This document shows positions 33,691-43,274 of a stretch of DNA of 64,000 nt, piece after piece (the first letter of the stretch is position 1; each line of letters begins with the position of its first letter). The notes under the pieces were generated by a model. That model made no database searches, was not told where the DNA came from, and worked only from the letters and a program-made list of their open reading frames with translations. This DNA is from Streptomyces sp. A2-16 (GTDB taxonomy: Bacteria; Actinomycetota; Actinomycetes; Streptomycetales; Streptomycetaceae). The translations under genes and the position numbers were made by a program. Location: assembly GCF_018128905.1 (NCBI RefSeq), contig NZ_CP063808.1, forward strand, positions 8,928,001 through 8,992,000. Direction: 5' to 3'.

Positions 33691-34275
33691 ATGGCACCTG
33701 CGGAAACCGAGAAGCCGAACCGCCCCTACCACCACGGCGATCTGCGCCACGCGATCCTCACCGCCGCCCTCGACGTCATCGCCGTGGACGGCCCCGCCGG
33801 GCTGAGCCTGCGCGACCTGGCCCGCCGCGCCGGTGTCTCGCACGCGGCCCCGGCCCACCACTTCAGGGACCGCACCGGACTGCTCACGGCGATCGCCGCG
33901 GACGGTTTCGCGCTGCTGGCGGCCGCGGTCAACGACGCCTCGGACCTCAAGGACGCGGGCGCGCGCTACGTACGCTTCGCCCGCGAGCACCCGGCCCACT
34001 TCCAGGTGATGTTCGCGCCCGAACTGCTGCGCGCCGACGACCTCGAACTCACCACGGCCCGCGCCCTGGCCACCGAGGCCCTGCGCACCTCGGTCTCGGC
34101 GGTGCGCGCCGACGACTTCGGCATCGACAGCCGCCTCGCGGGAGTCGCCGCCTGGTCCCTCGCCCACGGCTTCGCCACGCTGCTCCTCAGCCACAACCTG
34201 GACGGCCCGGTCGGCGACAGGGACGCCGAGGAGGTGTTCCGGACTCTGGCGACCACGCTCTTCCGCACGCACTGA
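33691..34275 (+). CDS. TetR-family transcriptional regulator
   Basis: 194 residues. The N-terminal HTH is HGDLRHAILTAALDVIAVDG followed by LSLRDLARRAGVSHAAPAHH and FRDRTGLLTAIA, a clear TetR DNA-binding domain. The C-terminal part (YVRFAREHPAHFQVMFAPEL) is the WHG-type ligand domain (TetR_C). It is divergent from the SCO6745-like gene across the duplicated operator-like sequence and probably represses both. The ligand is unknown. Confidence 0.9.
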   Translation: MAPAETEKPNRPYHHGDLRHAILTAALDVIAVDGPAGLSLRDLARRAGVSHAAPAHHFRDRTGLLTAIAADGFALLAAAVNDASDLKDAGARYVRFAREHPAHFQVMFAPELLRADDLELTTARALATEALRTSVSAVRADDFGIDSRLAGVAAWSLAHGFATLLLSHNLDGPVGDRDAEEVFRTLATTLFRTH

Positions 34276-34528
34276 CCCCGGAGGCCTCAGCCGCCGGAAC
34301 ACCGGAACGCGGAACACCGGAACGCGGAACACCGACGTCCGCCCGAAGCCGCCCGGCGCCAGGGCGACCACGCCCCACGGCATCGCCGACCAGCGCCAGC
34401 ACAGGCAGCACAGGCACCGCAACCAACAGCAGCGCCGGCACTGGCGCCGGCGGCCAACGCCGAGGACTCACCCCCGTCGGGCCACCGGCTCCCACACGCG
34501 TCCGACGGCCCGACCGCACCTCACCTCG

Positions 34529-37500
34529 TCACGACCCCAGGATCGACGTGAGGAACTCCCCCACCCAGCCGAGCAGTTCCCGCCCGACCAGCGGCTTCCC
34601 GCCGACCTTCGCGGTCTTCGGGCGCGGCACCAGCACCTGGTGCACGGCCGGCTTGATGACGGTGCCCGGATAGAGCCGCTTGAGCCGCAACTCCTGCGAC
34701 TCCCGCAACTCCACCGGTGCGAAGCGGATGTTGGTGCCCTGGAGGACGATCTCGCCGACGCCACACGCGCGTGCGAGCATCCGCAGGCCCGCCACCAGCA
34801 GCAGGTTCTCCACCGGCTCGGGCAACTTGCCGTACCGGTCGACGAGTTCCTCGCGTACGGCCTTGATGTCCTCCTCGGTGTTCACCGAGGCGATCGCGCG
34901 GTAGGCCTGCAGGCGCAGCCGCTCGCCCGGCGCGTAGTCGTGCGGGACGTGCGCGTCGACCGGGAGCTCGATCTTGACCTCCAGCGGCGGCTCCTCCTCG
35001 ACTCCGCCCTCCAGGGAGGCCCGGTAATCCGCGACGGCCTCGCCGACCATCCGGACGTACAGGTCGAAGCCGACGCCCGCGATGTGGCCCGACTGCTCGC
35101 CGCCGAGGAGGTTGCCCGCGCCGCGGATCTCCAGGTCCTTCATCGCTACGTACATGCCCGCGCCCATCTCGGTGTGCTGGGCGATGGTCGCGAGCCGCTC
35201 GTGCGCGGTCTCCGTGAGCGGCTTCTCCGGCGGGTACAGGAAGTACGCGTAGCCGCGCTCGCGGCCACGGCCCACCCGGCCGCGCAGCTGGTGCAGCTGG
35301 GACAGGCCGAAGTTGTCGCCGCGCTCGACGATCAGGGTGTTCGCGTTGGAGATGTCGATGCCCGACTCGACGATCGTGGTCGACACGAGCACGTCGAACT
35401 TCTTCTCCCAGAAGTCGACGACGACCTGCTCAAGGGCCTGCTCCGACATCTGGCCGTGCGCGGTGGCGATGCGCGCCTCGGGGACGATCTCGCGCAGGCG
35501 CGACGCCGCGCGGTCGATCGACTCGACCCGGTTGTGGATGTAGAAGACCTGGCCCTCGCGCAGCAGTTCACGGCGGATGGCCGCGCCGATCTGCTTCTCC
35601 TCGTACGGCCCGACGAACGTGAGCACCGGGTGGCGCTCCTCCGGGGGCGTGGTGATCGTCGACATCTCGCGGATGCCGGTGACCGCCATCTCCAGCGTCC
35701 TCGGGATCGGCGTCGCGGACATGGTCAGCACGTCGACGTTGGCGCGCAGCTTCTTCAGCTGCTCCTTGTGCTCGACGCCGAAGCGCTGCTCCTCGTCGAC
35801 GATGACCAGGCCGAGGTCCTTGAACTTGGTCTCCGAGGAGAACAGCCGGTGGGTGCCGATGACGACGTCCACCGAGCCCTCGCGCAGCCCCTCCAGGACG
35901 GCCTTCGCCTCGGTGTCGGTCTGGAAGCGGCTCAGCGCCTTCACGACCACGGGGAACTGGGAGTACCGCTCGCTGAAGGTCCCAAAGTGCTGCTGCACCA
36001 GCAGGGTCGTCGGGACGAGGACAGCCACCTGCTTGCCGTCCTGTACGGCCTTGAAGGCGGCCCGCACCGCGATCTCCGTCTTGCCGTAGCCGACGTCGCC
36101 GCAGATCAGACGGTCCATGGGGACCGACTTCTCCATGTCCTCCTTGACCTCGGCGATGGTGGTCAGCTGGTCGGGCGTCTCCGCGTACGGGAAGGCGTCC
36201 TCCAGTTCGCGCTGCCACGGGGTGTCCGGGCCGAAGGTGTGCCCGGGGGCCGCCATCCGCGCGCTGTACAGCTTGATCAGGTCGGCGGCGATCTCCTTGA
36301 CGGCCTTCTTGGCGCGCGCCTTGGTCTTGGTCCAGTCGGCGCCGCCGAGCCGGTGCAGGGTGGGCGCCTCACCGCCGACGTACTTGGTGATCTGCTCCAG
36401 CTGGTCGGTGGGGATGTAGAGCCGGTCGCCGGGCTGGCCGCGCTTGGCGGGGGCGTACTCGACGACGAGGTACTCGCGCGTGGCGCCCTGCACGGTCCGC
36501 TGGACCATCTCGATGTAGCGGCCGACGCCGTGCTGCTCGTGGACGATGTAGTCGCCCGCCTCCAGGGTGAGCGGGTCGATCGTCTTGCGGCGCCGTGCGG
36601 GCATCCGGGCGCCGTCCTTGCCGGCCGCCTTCTGCCCGGTCAGGTCGGTCTCGGTCAGCACCGCGAGTCTCAGCGCCGGGTCGACGAAGCCGTACTCGAT
36701 GGAGCCGCACGCCACGTGCACGACGGAGGGGCTGAGGGAGGCGAGTTCGGCGTCCAGGCGGGCCGCGATGCCCTCGCCGCCCAGCACCTCGACGGTACGG
36801 GCCGCGGGGCCGTGCGCCTCGGTCACGAAGACCGCGCGCCAGCCGTCGGCGAGCCAGCCCTTGGTGTCGGCGAGGGCCTTGGCGGTGTCGCCGCGGTAGG
36901 TCTCGGGCGCGTGCATGCCGAGCTTGAGGGTGTCGGCCTCCAGTTCGAGATCGGCCGCGAACGGGGAGACCGACCACCACATCATGTCCAGCTCGCGCGC
37001 GCGGTCGCGGACGTCGGCGATGGACCACAGAGAGGCCGCGCCGACGTCGATGGGCGCCTCGCCGCCGCCCGCGGTGGCCGCCCAGGATGCCTGGAGGAAC
37101 TCCTGCGAGGTAGCCACGAGGTCCGACGCGCGCGTGCGCACCCGCTCCGGGTCGCACACCACGGCCATGGCGCCCTTGGGCAGGACGTCGATCAGGAGCT
37201 CCATGTCGTCGACGAGGACGGGAGCCAGGGACTCCATGCCCTCCACGGCGATGCCCTCGGCGATCCTGCCGAGCAGTTCGCCGAGCTCCGGGTGCTGCTC
37301 GGCGAGGGCACGCGCGCGTGCGCGTACGTCGTCGGTCAGGAGCAGTTCGCGGCAGGGCGGGGCCCACAGGCCGTGCTCGGCGACCTCCAGGGAGCGCTGG
37401 TCGGCGACCTTGAAGTAGCGGATCTCCTCGACGTCGTCGCCCCAGAACTCGACGCGCAGGGGGTGTTCCTCGGTGGGCGGGAAGACGTCGAGGATGCCTC

Positions 37501-38059
37501 CTCGGACGGCGAACTCGCCGCGCTTCTCGACGAGCTCCACGCGCGCGTAGGCGGCTGCGGCGAGGGCTTCCACGATCGTGTTCAGGTCGGCGGTCTGGCC
37601 GGTGCGCAATGCCACCGGTTCCAGGTCGCCGAGGCCCTTGACCTGCGGCTGGAGCACGGACCGTACGGGCGCGACGACGACCGAGACGGGGCCGGTCTCG
37701 GGGTCGTCGGGACGCGGGTGGGACAGGCGGCGCAGGACGGCCAGGCGGCGGCCGACGGTGTCGGAGCGGGGGCTGAGGCGCTCGTGCGGAAGGGTCTCCC
37801 AGGACGGGTACTCCACGACCCCCTCGGGCGGGAGCAGGGAGCGCAGTGCCGCGGCCAGGTCCTCCGCCTCGCGGCCCGTCGCCGTCACCGCGAGGACCGG
37901 TCGTCCGGCCTCACGCGCGAGCGCGGCGACCGCGAAGGGGCGGGCCGCCGGGGGGCCGACCAGGTCGACGTGCATGCGGTTGCCGTCTTGGGCCGCCGTG
38001 ATCGCTTCCGCGAGGGCGGGGTCCTTGACGACGGCGTCGAGCAGACCGTGCAGGCTCAT
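34529..38059 (-). CDS. mfd: transcription-repair coupling factor
   Basis: 1176 residues from the ATG at 38059 (MSLHGLLDAVVKDPALAEAI); an upstream start at 38110 would add 17 Pro-rich residues and has no ribosome site. Domains in order: UvrB-like N-terminal half, RNA polymerase-interaction (CarD-like) segment (GDYIVHEQHGVGRYIEMVQR), and a RecG-like translocase with Walker A CGDVGYGKTEIAVRAAF, DEEQ box VIVDEEQRFG, and motifs TMSATPIPRTLEMAVTGIR and QLRGRVGRGRERGYAY. The C-terminal TRCF domain includes LEVKIELPVDAHVPHDYAPG. The protein dislodges RNA polymerase stalled at DNA lesions and recruits UvrA. There is no obvious operon partner. Confidence 0.96.
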   Translation of the reverse strand: MSLHGLLDAVVKDPALAEAITAAQDGNRMHVDLVGPPAARPFAVAALAREAGRPVLAVTATGREAEDLAAALRSLLPPEGVVEYPSWETLPHERLSPRSDTVGRRLAVLRRLSHPRPDDPETGPVSVVVAPVRSVLQPQVKGLGDLEPVALRTGQTADLNTIVEALAAAAYARVELVEKRGEFAVRGGILDVFPPTEEHPLRVEFWGDDVEEIRYFKVADQRSLEVAEHGLWAPPCRELLLTDDVRARARALAEQHPELGELLGRIAEGIAVEGMESLAPVLVDDMELLIDVLPKGAMAVVCDPERVRTRASDLVATSQEFLQASWAATAGGGEAPIDVGAASLWSIADVRDRARELDMMWWSVSPFAADLELEADTLKLGMHAPETYRGDTAKALADTKGWLADGWRAVFVTEAHGPAARTVEVLGGEGIAARLDAELASLSPSVVHVACGSIEYGFVDPALRLAVLTETDLTGQKAAGKDGARMPARRRKTIDPLTLEAGDYIVHEQHGVGRYIEMVQRTVQGATREYLVVEYAPAKRGQPGDRLYIPTDQLEQITKYVGGEAPTLHRLGGADWTKTKARAKKAVKEIAADLIKLYSARMAAPGHTFGPDTPWQRELEDAFPYAETPDQLTTIAEVKEDMEKSVPMDRLICGDVGYGKTEIAVRAAFKAVQDGKQVAVLVPTTLLVQQHFGTFSERYSQFPVVVKALSRFQTDTEAKAVLEGLREGSVDVVIGTHRLFSSETKFKDLGLVIVDEEQRFGVEHKEQLKKLRANVDVLTMSATPIPRTLEMAVTGIREMSTITTPPEERHPVLTFVGPYEEKQIGAAIRRELLREGQVFYIHNRVESIDRAASRLREIVPEARIATAHGQMSEQALEQVVVDFWEKKFDVLVSTTIVESGIDISNANTLIVERGDNFGLSQLHQLRGRVGRGRERGYAYFLYPPEKPLTETAHERLATIAQHTEMGAGMYVAMKDLEIRGAGNLLGGEQSGHIAGVGFDLYVRMVGEAVADYRASLEGGVEEEPPLEVKIELPVDAHVPHDYAPGERLRLQAYRAIASVNTEEDIKAVREELVDRYGKLPEPVENLLLVAGLRMLARACGVGEIVLQGTNIRFAPVELRESQELRLKRLYPGTVIKPAVHQVLVPRPKTAKVGGKPLVGRELLGWVGEFLTSILGS

Positions 38060-38600
38060 TCGGGGCGGCTTTCGTCCGAGGGGGGCTGGGCTGGGCGTGG
38101 GGGTGGGCAACGCGAAGGGCCCGACACAATCAAGGGCCGGGGGGTCTCCAGCCTACGACGGCGCCGCCCCGACCGTCGGAGCCTGTGGACAACCCCGGCT
38201 GTCGCACCAACCGGGCGATGAACCCCTGGCGGACGGCCGCCCGACCGGGGCGGTAGCGGCGTGCCCGGCGGCGAAGCGTGGCTGATGCCTCGCCCGTCCG
38301 GCCCAGACACCGGTCGGCTCCACTCGCCGCTCCCCTTCACGACGGACTCGATCCGGTTCGCTCACGCCTCACCCGCAACACACGTACACAGAAGGGCAGT
38401 TGTCGATCCTCGGCTGTCATATTCGTGAAGCTGGCGTCGATTAGACATGTGTCATCCGGGTAGCTACCTCATAGACGACACTAGTCCGACTATCAGCACA
38501 CAGCGAGCGGTCGAGTAGGGTGTGGCTCCCCAGAACCTGTCAATTCGCCGCCTTCAAGTCGCTGCATGTCGACTCGCGCCGTCACATTCGAAGGAGCATC
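38060..38600. other. intergenic region between mfd and the XRE gene
   Basis: Divergent promoter region of 541 bp with no convincing gene. From about 38400 to 38520 the sequence is clearly richer in A+T than its surroundings (GATTAGACATGTGTCAT, CTCATAGACGACACTAG), as expected for promoters. AAGGAG at 38591-38596 precedes the XRE start. Confidence 0.5.
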
Positions 38601-39461
38601 ATGCCCACCGCTTTGGATCCCAGCCTCAACCGCCGGAAGCTGCGTCTCGCCCTGAGGAGCGCTCGCGACAAGGCTGGACTGACACAGCGAGACGCAGCGG
38701 AGGCCCTGGAATGGTCACTCAGTAAGATCATCCGAATTGAGGCCGGGACGGTAAGCCTGTCGGTGACGGATCTTCGGGCCATGCTCCGGGAGTACGGCGT
38801 CACCGATCAGGAAGCCGTCTCCGAGTTGGAGGAAGCCGCTCGCGGCAGCAAAGGGCAGTCGTGGTGGTCGGAGTACAGCGACGTCATGACTCCGGTGTTC
38901 ACCCAGTTCCTGGGCTATGAGAGCGCTGCGACCCTGATCCGCGCCTACCACCCCAGCCTGGTCCCCGGCCTCCTCCAGACGACGGACTACGCAACCGCGC
39001 TGTTCGAAACCAGCCCGATGGACACCAGGCGCATGCAGCGCACGCTCGACATGCGGCTCGCACGGCAGGAGCGCGTCCTGCAGGAGGGCGGCCCCAAGGT
39101 GGAAGTGATCCTCGACGAAGCGGCGCTCCGCCGCCAGATCGGCGGTCCCGCGACGATGCGGCAACAGGTGTCGCACATCAAGGAACTCGCCTCCGGCGAG
39201 CAGGTGACCGCCTACATCCTGCCTTTCACCGCGGGGGCTCACGACAGCCTGGAGAGCAGCTTCTTCCTGCTCAGCTTCCAGGACGAGGAAGACGCCCTCT
39301 ACCTGGTGGGCCCCGGGGGAACCCTCACCAACCGGGACGACCGGGAAGTCATCGCCCGGTACCAGGAGTGCTACGAGGACCTGCGCAACAAGGCGTTGTC
39401 GGAAACAGACACGATCGCCCTGCTCGACGAACTCGTCGAGTTCCATCACACCCGAAGCTAG
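38601..39461 (+). CDS. XRE-family regulator with DUF5753 (WhiJ-like)
   Basis: 286 residues from the ATG at 38601 behind AAGGAG. The N-terminal HTH (LRSARDKAGLTQRDAAEALE, SLSKIIRIEAGTVSLSVTDL) is followed by DUF5753 (QFLGYESAATLIRAYHPSLV, GLLQTTDYATALFETSP, then LPFTAGAHDSLESSFFLLSF). This is the WhiJ-like architecture, very common in Streptomyces and often paired with a small DUF397 (BldB-like) gene; one lies at 40178-40390. Such modules influence development and secondary metabolism in several Streptomyces species. Confidence 0.92.
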   Translation: MPTALDPSLNRRKLRLALRSARDKAGLTQRDAAEALEWSLSKIIRIEAGTVSLSVTDLRAMLREYGVTDQEAVSELEEAARGSKGQSWWSEYSDVMTPVFTQFLGYESAATLIRAYHPSLVPGLLQTTDYATALFETSPMDTRRMQRTLDMRLARQERVLQEGGPKVEVILDEAALRRQIGGPATMRQQVSHIKELASGEQVTAYILPFTAGAHDSLESSFFLLSFQDEEDALYLVGPGGTLTNRDDREVIARYQECYEDLRNKALSETDTIALLDELVEFHHTRS

Positions 39462-39490
39462 AACGCACCCTCACAGGGGGGAGGAACGCC

Positions 39491-39952
39491 GTGACCGCCG
39501 GCAGGAAGAGCAGGAAGGGACGCGAGCCGCGCCCCTGCCCGAGTTGTTCGGCGGCCGGTGTCCGCCCCCCTGAGGCTTCGGATCGTGACCTCACCCGCAA
39601 CCCCACCCACAACTCGTTGGTGCAGCAGGGAATGGCCAGCAATGCGGCTTCCTCGCGCCTTCGGAAGATCAGCGGCTCCGAAACCGACGACAGAATCAGA
39701 CAACGCCATGCCCACGTCGACGATCTGATACGGGTTTTCCGGAACGTCGCCGCGATGGCCGTGTTCGCCCTGGTGACCCTGACGGTGGTCGCCTACGCCG
39801 GCATAAAAGCCGGGATCCCTCCGGAAGCGTGCGTCGTCGGGGGCGTGACCAGCGCCTCGCTCCTCGTCAGAGCCTTCACCAGGATTTTCGATGTGGTGCG
39901 GTCTTCACTGCCGGACGCACCAGTAGACCGACCGTCCAACGACGAGCGGTAG
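39491..39952 (+). CDS. small membrane protein of unknown function
   Basis: 153 residues from the GTG at 39491 behind GGGGGGAGG. The N-terminus is basic with a CPSC pair (RPCPSCSAAGV), then come a charged helix (RIRQRHAHVDDLIRVFRNVA) and two membrane segments (AMAVFALVTLTVVAYAGI and EACVVGGVTSASLLVRAFT). No family is recognised. It follows the WhiJ-like gene by 29 bp, probably in one transcript. Its last 77 bp overlap the convergent gene at 39876-40178. Confidence 0.65.
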   Translation: MTAGRKSRKGREPRPCPSCSAAGVRPPEASDRDLTRNPTHNSLVQQGMASNAASSRLRKISGSETDDRIRQRHAHVDDLIRVFRNVAAMAVFALVTLTVVAYAGIKAGIPPEACVVGGVTSASLLVRAFTRIFDVVRSSLPDAPVDRPSNDER

Positions 39953-40178
39953 TGGGGTCGTGATTCCACCACCACGCGGCGCCCACTGTGGTGGCGATCA
40001 GGACAACCGCCCATACGACAACGCGAGCGACGAGCCCTGCAGCGAGCAACGACGCCGCCGCTCCCAGCGCGGTGGCGGCCATCCCCATCACGATGCAGTA
40101 GAGGCCGAACCCGGAGTGGGCCGGCGGACAGGTCTTGCGTTTCTGGCCGTTCATGTTCACGTCCGGCTGTCTCGCCAT
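39876..40178 (-). CDS. small two-helix membrane protein
   Basis: 100 residues from the ATG at 40178 (MARQPDVNMNGQKRKTCPPA). Two predicted membrane segments (YCIVMGMAATALGAAASLLA and ARVVVWAVVLIATTVGAAWW) and a basic tail (RPAVKTAPHRKSW). No family is recognised. The start overlaps the stop of the DUF397 gene by one base (TGATG), which strongly suggests coupling. The 3' end overlaps the convergent gene at 39491-39952 by 77 bp. Confidence 0.6.
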   Translation of the reverse strand: MARQPDVNMNGQKRKTCPPAHSGFGLYCIVMGMAATALGAAASLLAAGLVARVVVWAVVLIATTVGAAWWWNHDPTTARRWTVGLLVRPAVKTAPHRKSW

Positions 40179-40390
40179 CACTTCCCGACCGGTCCTGATT
40201 CCATCCGGGACCCTATGTACCGCACTACCGCGTGCCATGCCTGCGGGGTGAACGACAGTACGCCAGAGCCGGGCACCTTGGAATCGCGGACCAGGACCCG
40301 AGCTGCCGTGAAAGCGACCTCGCAGCAGGTCCCAGCTTCTGTGCTGTAGCTGCTCTTCCGCCATGTGAACGTGCTCCCGCCACGACGCAA
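40178..40390 (-). CDS. DUF397 (BldB-like) protein
   Basis: 70 residues from the TTG at 40390, chosen because GAGAGGGGGG lies 5 nt upstream and because DUF397 proteins usually have about 60-80 residues; a longer start at 40462 has no good ribosome site. The sequence carries the DUF397 core: FTWRKSSYSTEAGTCCEVAF (usually W-x-KSSYS...CVEVA), VLVRDSKVPGSGVLSFTP (RDSK) and WHAVVRYI. DUF397 proteins pair with WhiJ/XRE-DUF5753 regulators such as the one at 38601. A membrane-protein gene follows with a one-base overlap. Confidence 0.88.
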   Translation of the reverse strand: MRRGGSTFTWRKSSYSTEAGTCCEVAFTAARVLVRDSKVPGSGVLSFTPQAWHAVVRYIGSRMESGPVGK

Positions 40391-40621
40391 CGCTGCCCCC
40401 CTCTCGCTGCTCAAGGCGCGTTCCTCATCGACCCCTGACGTGCGACGCGACCCCTCGGACACCAGGACACGGCGTCACGGGCCGCCATCGCGTCTGAGGA
40501 TGGATACCCCGCATGGCATCCCGGAGAACGTCCCCGGCTGGACGGCTTGAAGTCGGCCGGAAGACGCACGCCCGCGCACAGCAGTGGCCCGCACACGCCT
40601 CGGAGGACCGCACACGCAGAA

Positions 40622-40661
40622 CCCGGCGCCGAGAAGCCCCCCGTGGCTTCTCGGCGCCGGG
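40622..40661 (-). terminator. strong terminator after the second ABC exporter
   Basis: CCCGGCGCCGAGAAGCC (40622-40638) pairs perfectly with 40645-40661, 6-nt loop. It lies 34 bp past the permease stop. Confidence 0.85.
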
Positions 40662-40694
40662 CGTTCCCCCGTGCTCCCCCGTCCCCAGGGGCGG

Positions 40695-43274
40695 CTACTC
40701 GGTCGCGATCGCGTTCAGGACGTTCATCCGGCCCGCCCGGAACGCCGGGATGAGGGCGGCGAACAGGCCCACGAAGGCCGAGCCGATGAAGACCGCTGTG
40801 ATGGTCGGCCAGGGGATGTCCAGGACCTTCAGGCCCTCCAGGGCGAGGAGCTTCTGGGCGGTGGCGCCCCAGCCCATGCCCAGTCCCAGTCCCAGCAGGG
40901 CGCCGAAGAGGGCGATCACCACCGACTCCAGGCGGATCATCCGTCGCAGCTGGCGCCGCGAGAGGCCGATGGCCCGCATCAGGCCGATCTCCCGGGTCCG
41001 CTCGACCACCGACAGCGCCAGGGTGTTCACGACACCCAGGATCGCGACGATGATCGCGAGGGCCAGCAGACCGTAGATCATGTTCAGGAGCTGCCCGATC
41101 TGGTCCTTGAAGGCCTGCTTGTAGTCGGTCTGGTCGCGCACGGTGTACTGCGGGTAGTCGTGCAGCGAAGCCTTCAGCGACTTGTACGCGGCGTCCTGCT
41201 GACCCTCCTTGGCGTTGGCGAAGACCAGCTGGTCGAGGGGCATCTTGTCGGCCGGCACGTACTTGGCGAGCGTGGCGATCGAGATGTACTTCGAACCCGC
41301 GTCGATGACGACGTCACTGCTGGTGATCGCCCGGACCGTCAGCTCGGCGGTCGCGCCGTCCTTGAAGTCGACCTTGATCTTCGAGCCCAGGTGGATGCCG
41401 TGCGCCTTGGCGAACTTCTCGTGCACGGACATCGAGTCCGGCCGGTAGGCGTCGGCGAGCTTCCCGGCGACGGTCTTGGTGCGCAGGTCGGTCGCGTAGG
41501 ACGGGTCGGCCGCCGTGATGTCGGTGTCCTTGAGCGTCTTGCCGTCGGGGGTCGTGTAGTCGGCCTCCGTGATCCGGTACTCGGTGACGTGTTCGAGGCC
41601 AGGCGTGTCCTTGACGGCCTTCACCGCGGCCGGCGTGACCAGCTGCCCGCTGTCGGACTGGATGATGAAGTCCGTGCCGACCGACTTGTCGAGCTCTTCA
41701 CCGGCCGAGGCGACCATGGACGAGCCGACGACCGACAGACAGGCCACCAGCGCGAGGCCGATCATCAGGGCGGCGCCCGTGGCTCCCGTCCGGCGCGGGT
41801 TGCGCAGGGCGTTGCGCTCGGCCAGGCGGCCGACCGGACCGAACACCCTGAGGACGACCGCGCCCAGGACGCGCACCATGCCACCGGCGAGCAGCGGGCC
41901 GATCACGACGAACCCGATCAGGGAGAGCACCACGCCGAGGCCGAGCCACAGCGAGCCCTCCTTGGCCTTGTCGGCCGCGGCGGCCAGGTAGAGCGCGTAG
42001 CCGCCACCGGCGGTCAGGACCGTGCCCACCAAGGCCCTCACCCGGCCGGCCTTGGCGTCGGCGGGGGCACCCGCGTCCCGCAGGGCGGCCATGGGCGAGA
42101 CCTTGCCCGCGCGGCGGGCCGGCAGCCAGGCGGCGAGGACGGTGACGACCACGCCGAGGAGCAGGCCGACCACCGGGGTCGTCCAGGCGACCGTCAGATC
42201 GCTGGTCGACAGGTTCATCCCGATGGAGCCCATGAGCTTCATCAGCCCGACCGCGAGCCCGACGCCCGCGGCGACCCCCAGCACCGACCCGAACACGCCC
42301 AGGAGCAGCGCCTCGACCAGCACGGACCGGTTGACCTGCCCGCGGGAGGAGCCGACGGCCCGCATCAGGCCGATCTCCCTGGTCCGCTGCGCGACCAGCA
42401 TCGAGAAGGTGTTGATGATCAGGAAGATGCCGACGAGGAAGGCGATCCCGGCGAAGCCGAGCATCGCGTACTTCATGACGTTCATGAAGCCCTCGACGTC
42501 CTTCTGGTTGGCGTCGGCGGTCTCCTTGGCCGTCTGCACCTTGTACGCGCCGCCGAGCTCGCCGGCGACGTTCTGCTTCAGCTGCGCGTCGGTGACCCCG
42601 GACGCGGCCGTGACGTTGACGTTGGTGAACACGTTCGGCTGGCCGACGAGCGCCGCCTGGGCGGTCTTGGTGTCCAGGTAGAAGATCGCCGCACCGGGGT
42701 TGGTGACCTGGAACTCGGCGATGCCGGAGATCTTCGCCCGGTGCGTGCCGACCGCGCTGATCACGCCGATCTCGTCACCGAGCTTCAGGTGGTGCTTGTC
42801 GACGGTGTCCTTGTCGACCATGACCTGGCCGGAGTTCTTCGGCGCCGCACCGGAGGTGATCTTCATGGTGCGGGCGTCATTGCCGTTCCAGCTGCCGACG
42901 ATGGTCGGGCCGCCGCCGGACGGCGAGAGGCTGTCCTTGTCGGCGTCCACCACGGTCACCGAGGTCGAGAAGACGGTCCCCTCCGCCGTCTTCACGCCCT
43001 GTGCCTCGCGCACCTTGCCGAGCACGGAGGCCGGCATGACCGGCGGCTTGCCGTTGTCCGAGGTCGTCTCGCCGCTGTCGGAGGCGCCCTTGGCGCTCAC
43101 CGTCACGTCCGAGGACGTGGCCGCGAAGAGCTTGTCGAAGGTGGTGTTCATCGTGTCGGTGAACACCAGCGTCCCGCAGACGAAGGCGACCGACAGCAGG
43201 ACGGCCACGGCCGACAGGGCCATGCGTCCCTTGTGCGCGAAGAAGTTGCGCATCGAGGTCTTCATGACGGTCAT
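40695..43274 (-). CDS. FtsX/MacB-type ABC permease (second copy)
   Basis: 859 residues from the ATG at 43274, overlapping the ATPase stop (ATGA). N-terminal membrane segment MALSAVAVLLSVAFVCGTLV, a large external domain, then FtsX motifs AQRTREIGLMRAVGSSRGQV and near the C-terminus ERTREIGLMRAIGLSRRQLR, each within a three-helix membrane block. The architecture and many segments match the permease at 7257-9785, so the two exporters are paralogues. The external domains differ, so the partners or substrates probably differ too. It is followed by a strong terminator at 40622-40661. Confidence 0.93.
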   Translation of the reverse strand: MTVMKTSMRNFFAHKGRMALSAVAVLLSVAFVCGTLVFTDTMNTTFDKLFAATSSDVTVSAKGASDSGETTSDNGKPPVMPASVLGKVREAQGVKTAEGTVFSTSVTVVDADKDSLSPSGGGPTIVGSWNGNDARTMKITSGAAPKNSGQVMVDKDTVDKHHLKLGDEIGVISAVGTHRAKISGIAEFQVTNPGAAIFYLDTKTAQAALVGQPNVFTNVNVTAASGVTDAQLKQNVAGELGGAYKVQTAKETADANQKDVEGFMNVMKYAMLGFAGIAFLVGIFLIINTFSMLVAQRTREIGLMRAVGSSRGQVNRSVLVEALLLGVFGSVLGVAAGVGLAVGLMKLMGSIGMNLSTSDLTVAWTTPVVGLLLGVVVTVLAAWLPARRAGKVSPMAALRDAGAPADAKAGRVRALVGTVLTAGGGYALYLAAAADKAKEGSLWLGLGVVLSLIGFVVIGPLLAGGMVRVLGAVVLRVFGPVGRLAERNALRNPRRTGATGAALMIGLALVACLSVVGSSMVASAGEELDKSVGTDFIIQSDSGQLVTPAAVKAVKDTPGLEHVTEYRITEADYTTPDGKTLKDTDITAADPSYATDLRTKTVAGKLADAYRPDSMSVHEKFAKAHGIHLGSKIKVDFKDGATAELTVRAITSSDVVIDAGSKYISIATLAKYVPADKMPLDQLVFANAKEGQQDAAYKSLKASLHDYPQYTVRDQTDYKQAFKDQIGQLLNMIYGLLALAIIVAILGVVNTLALSVVERTREIGLMRAIGLSRRQLRRMIRLESVVIALFGALLGLGLGMGWGATAQKLLALEGLKVLDIPWPTITAVFIGSAFVGLFAALIPAFRAGRMNVLNAIATE

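Noticed and set aside
34640..38221. Open frame of about 3.6 kb on the plus strand opposite mfd
   Set aside because: Antisense shadow of mfd; its translation has no recognisable domain and follows the codon bias of the mfd strand.
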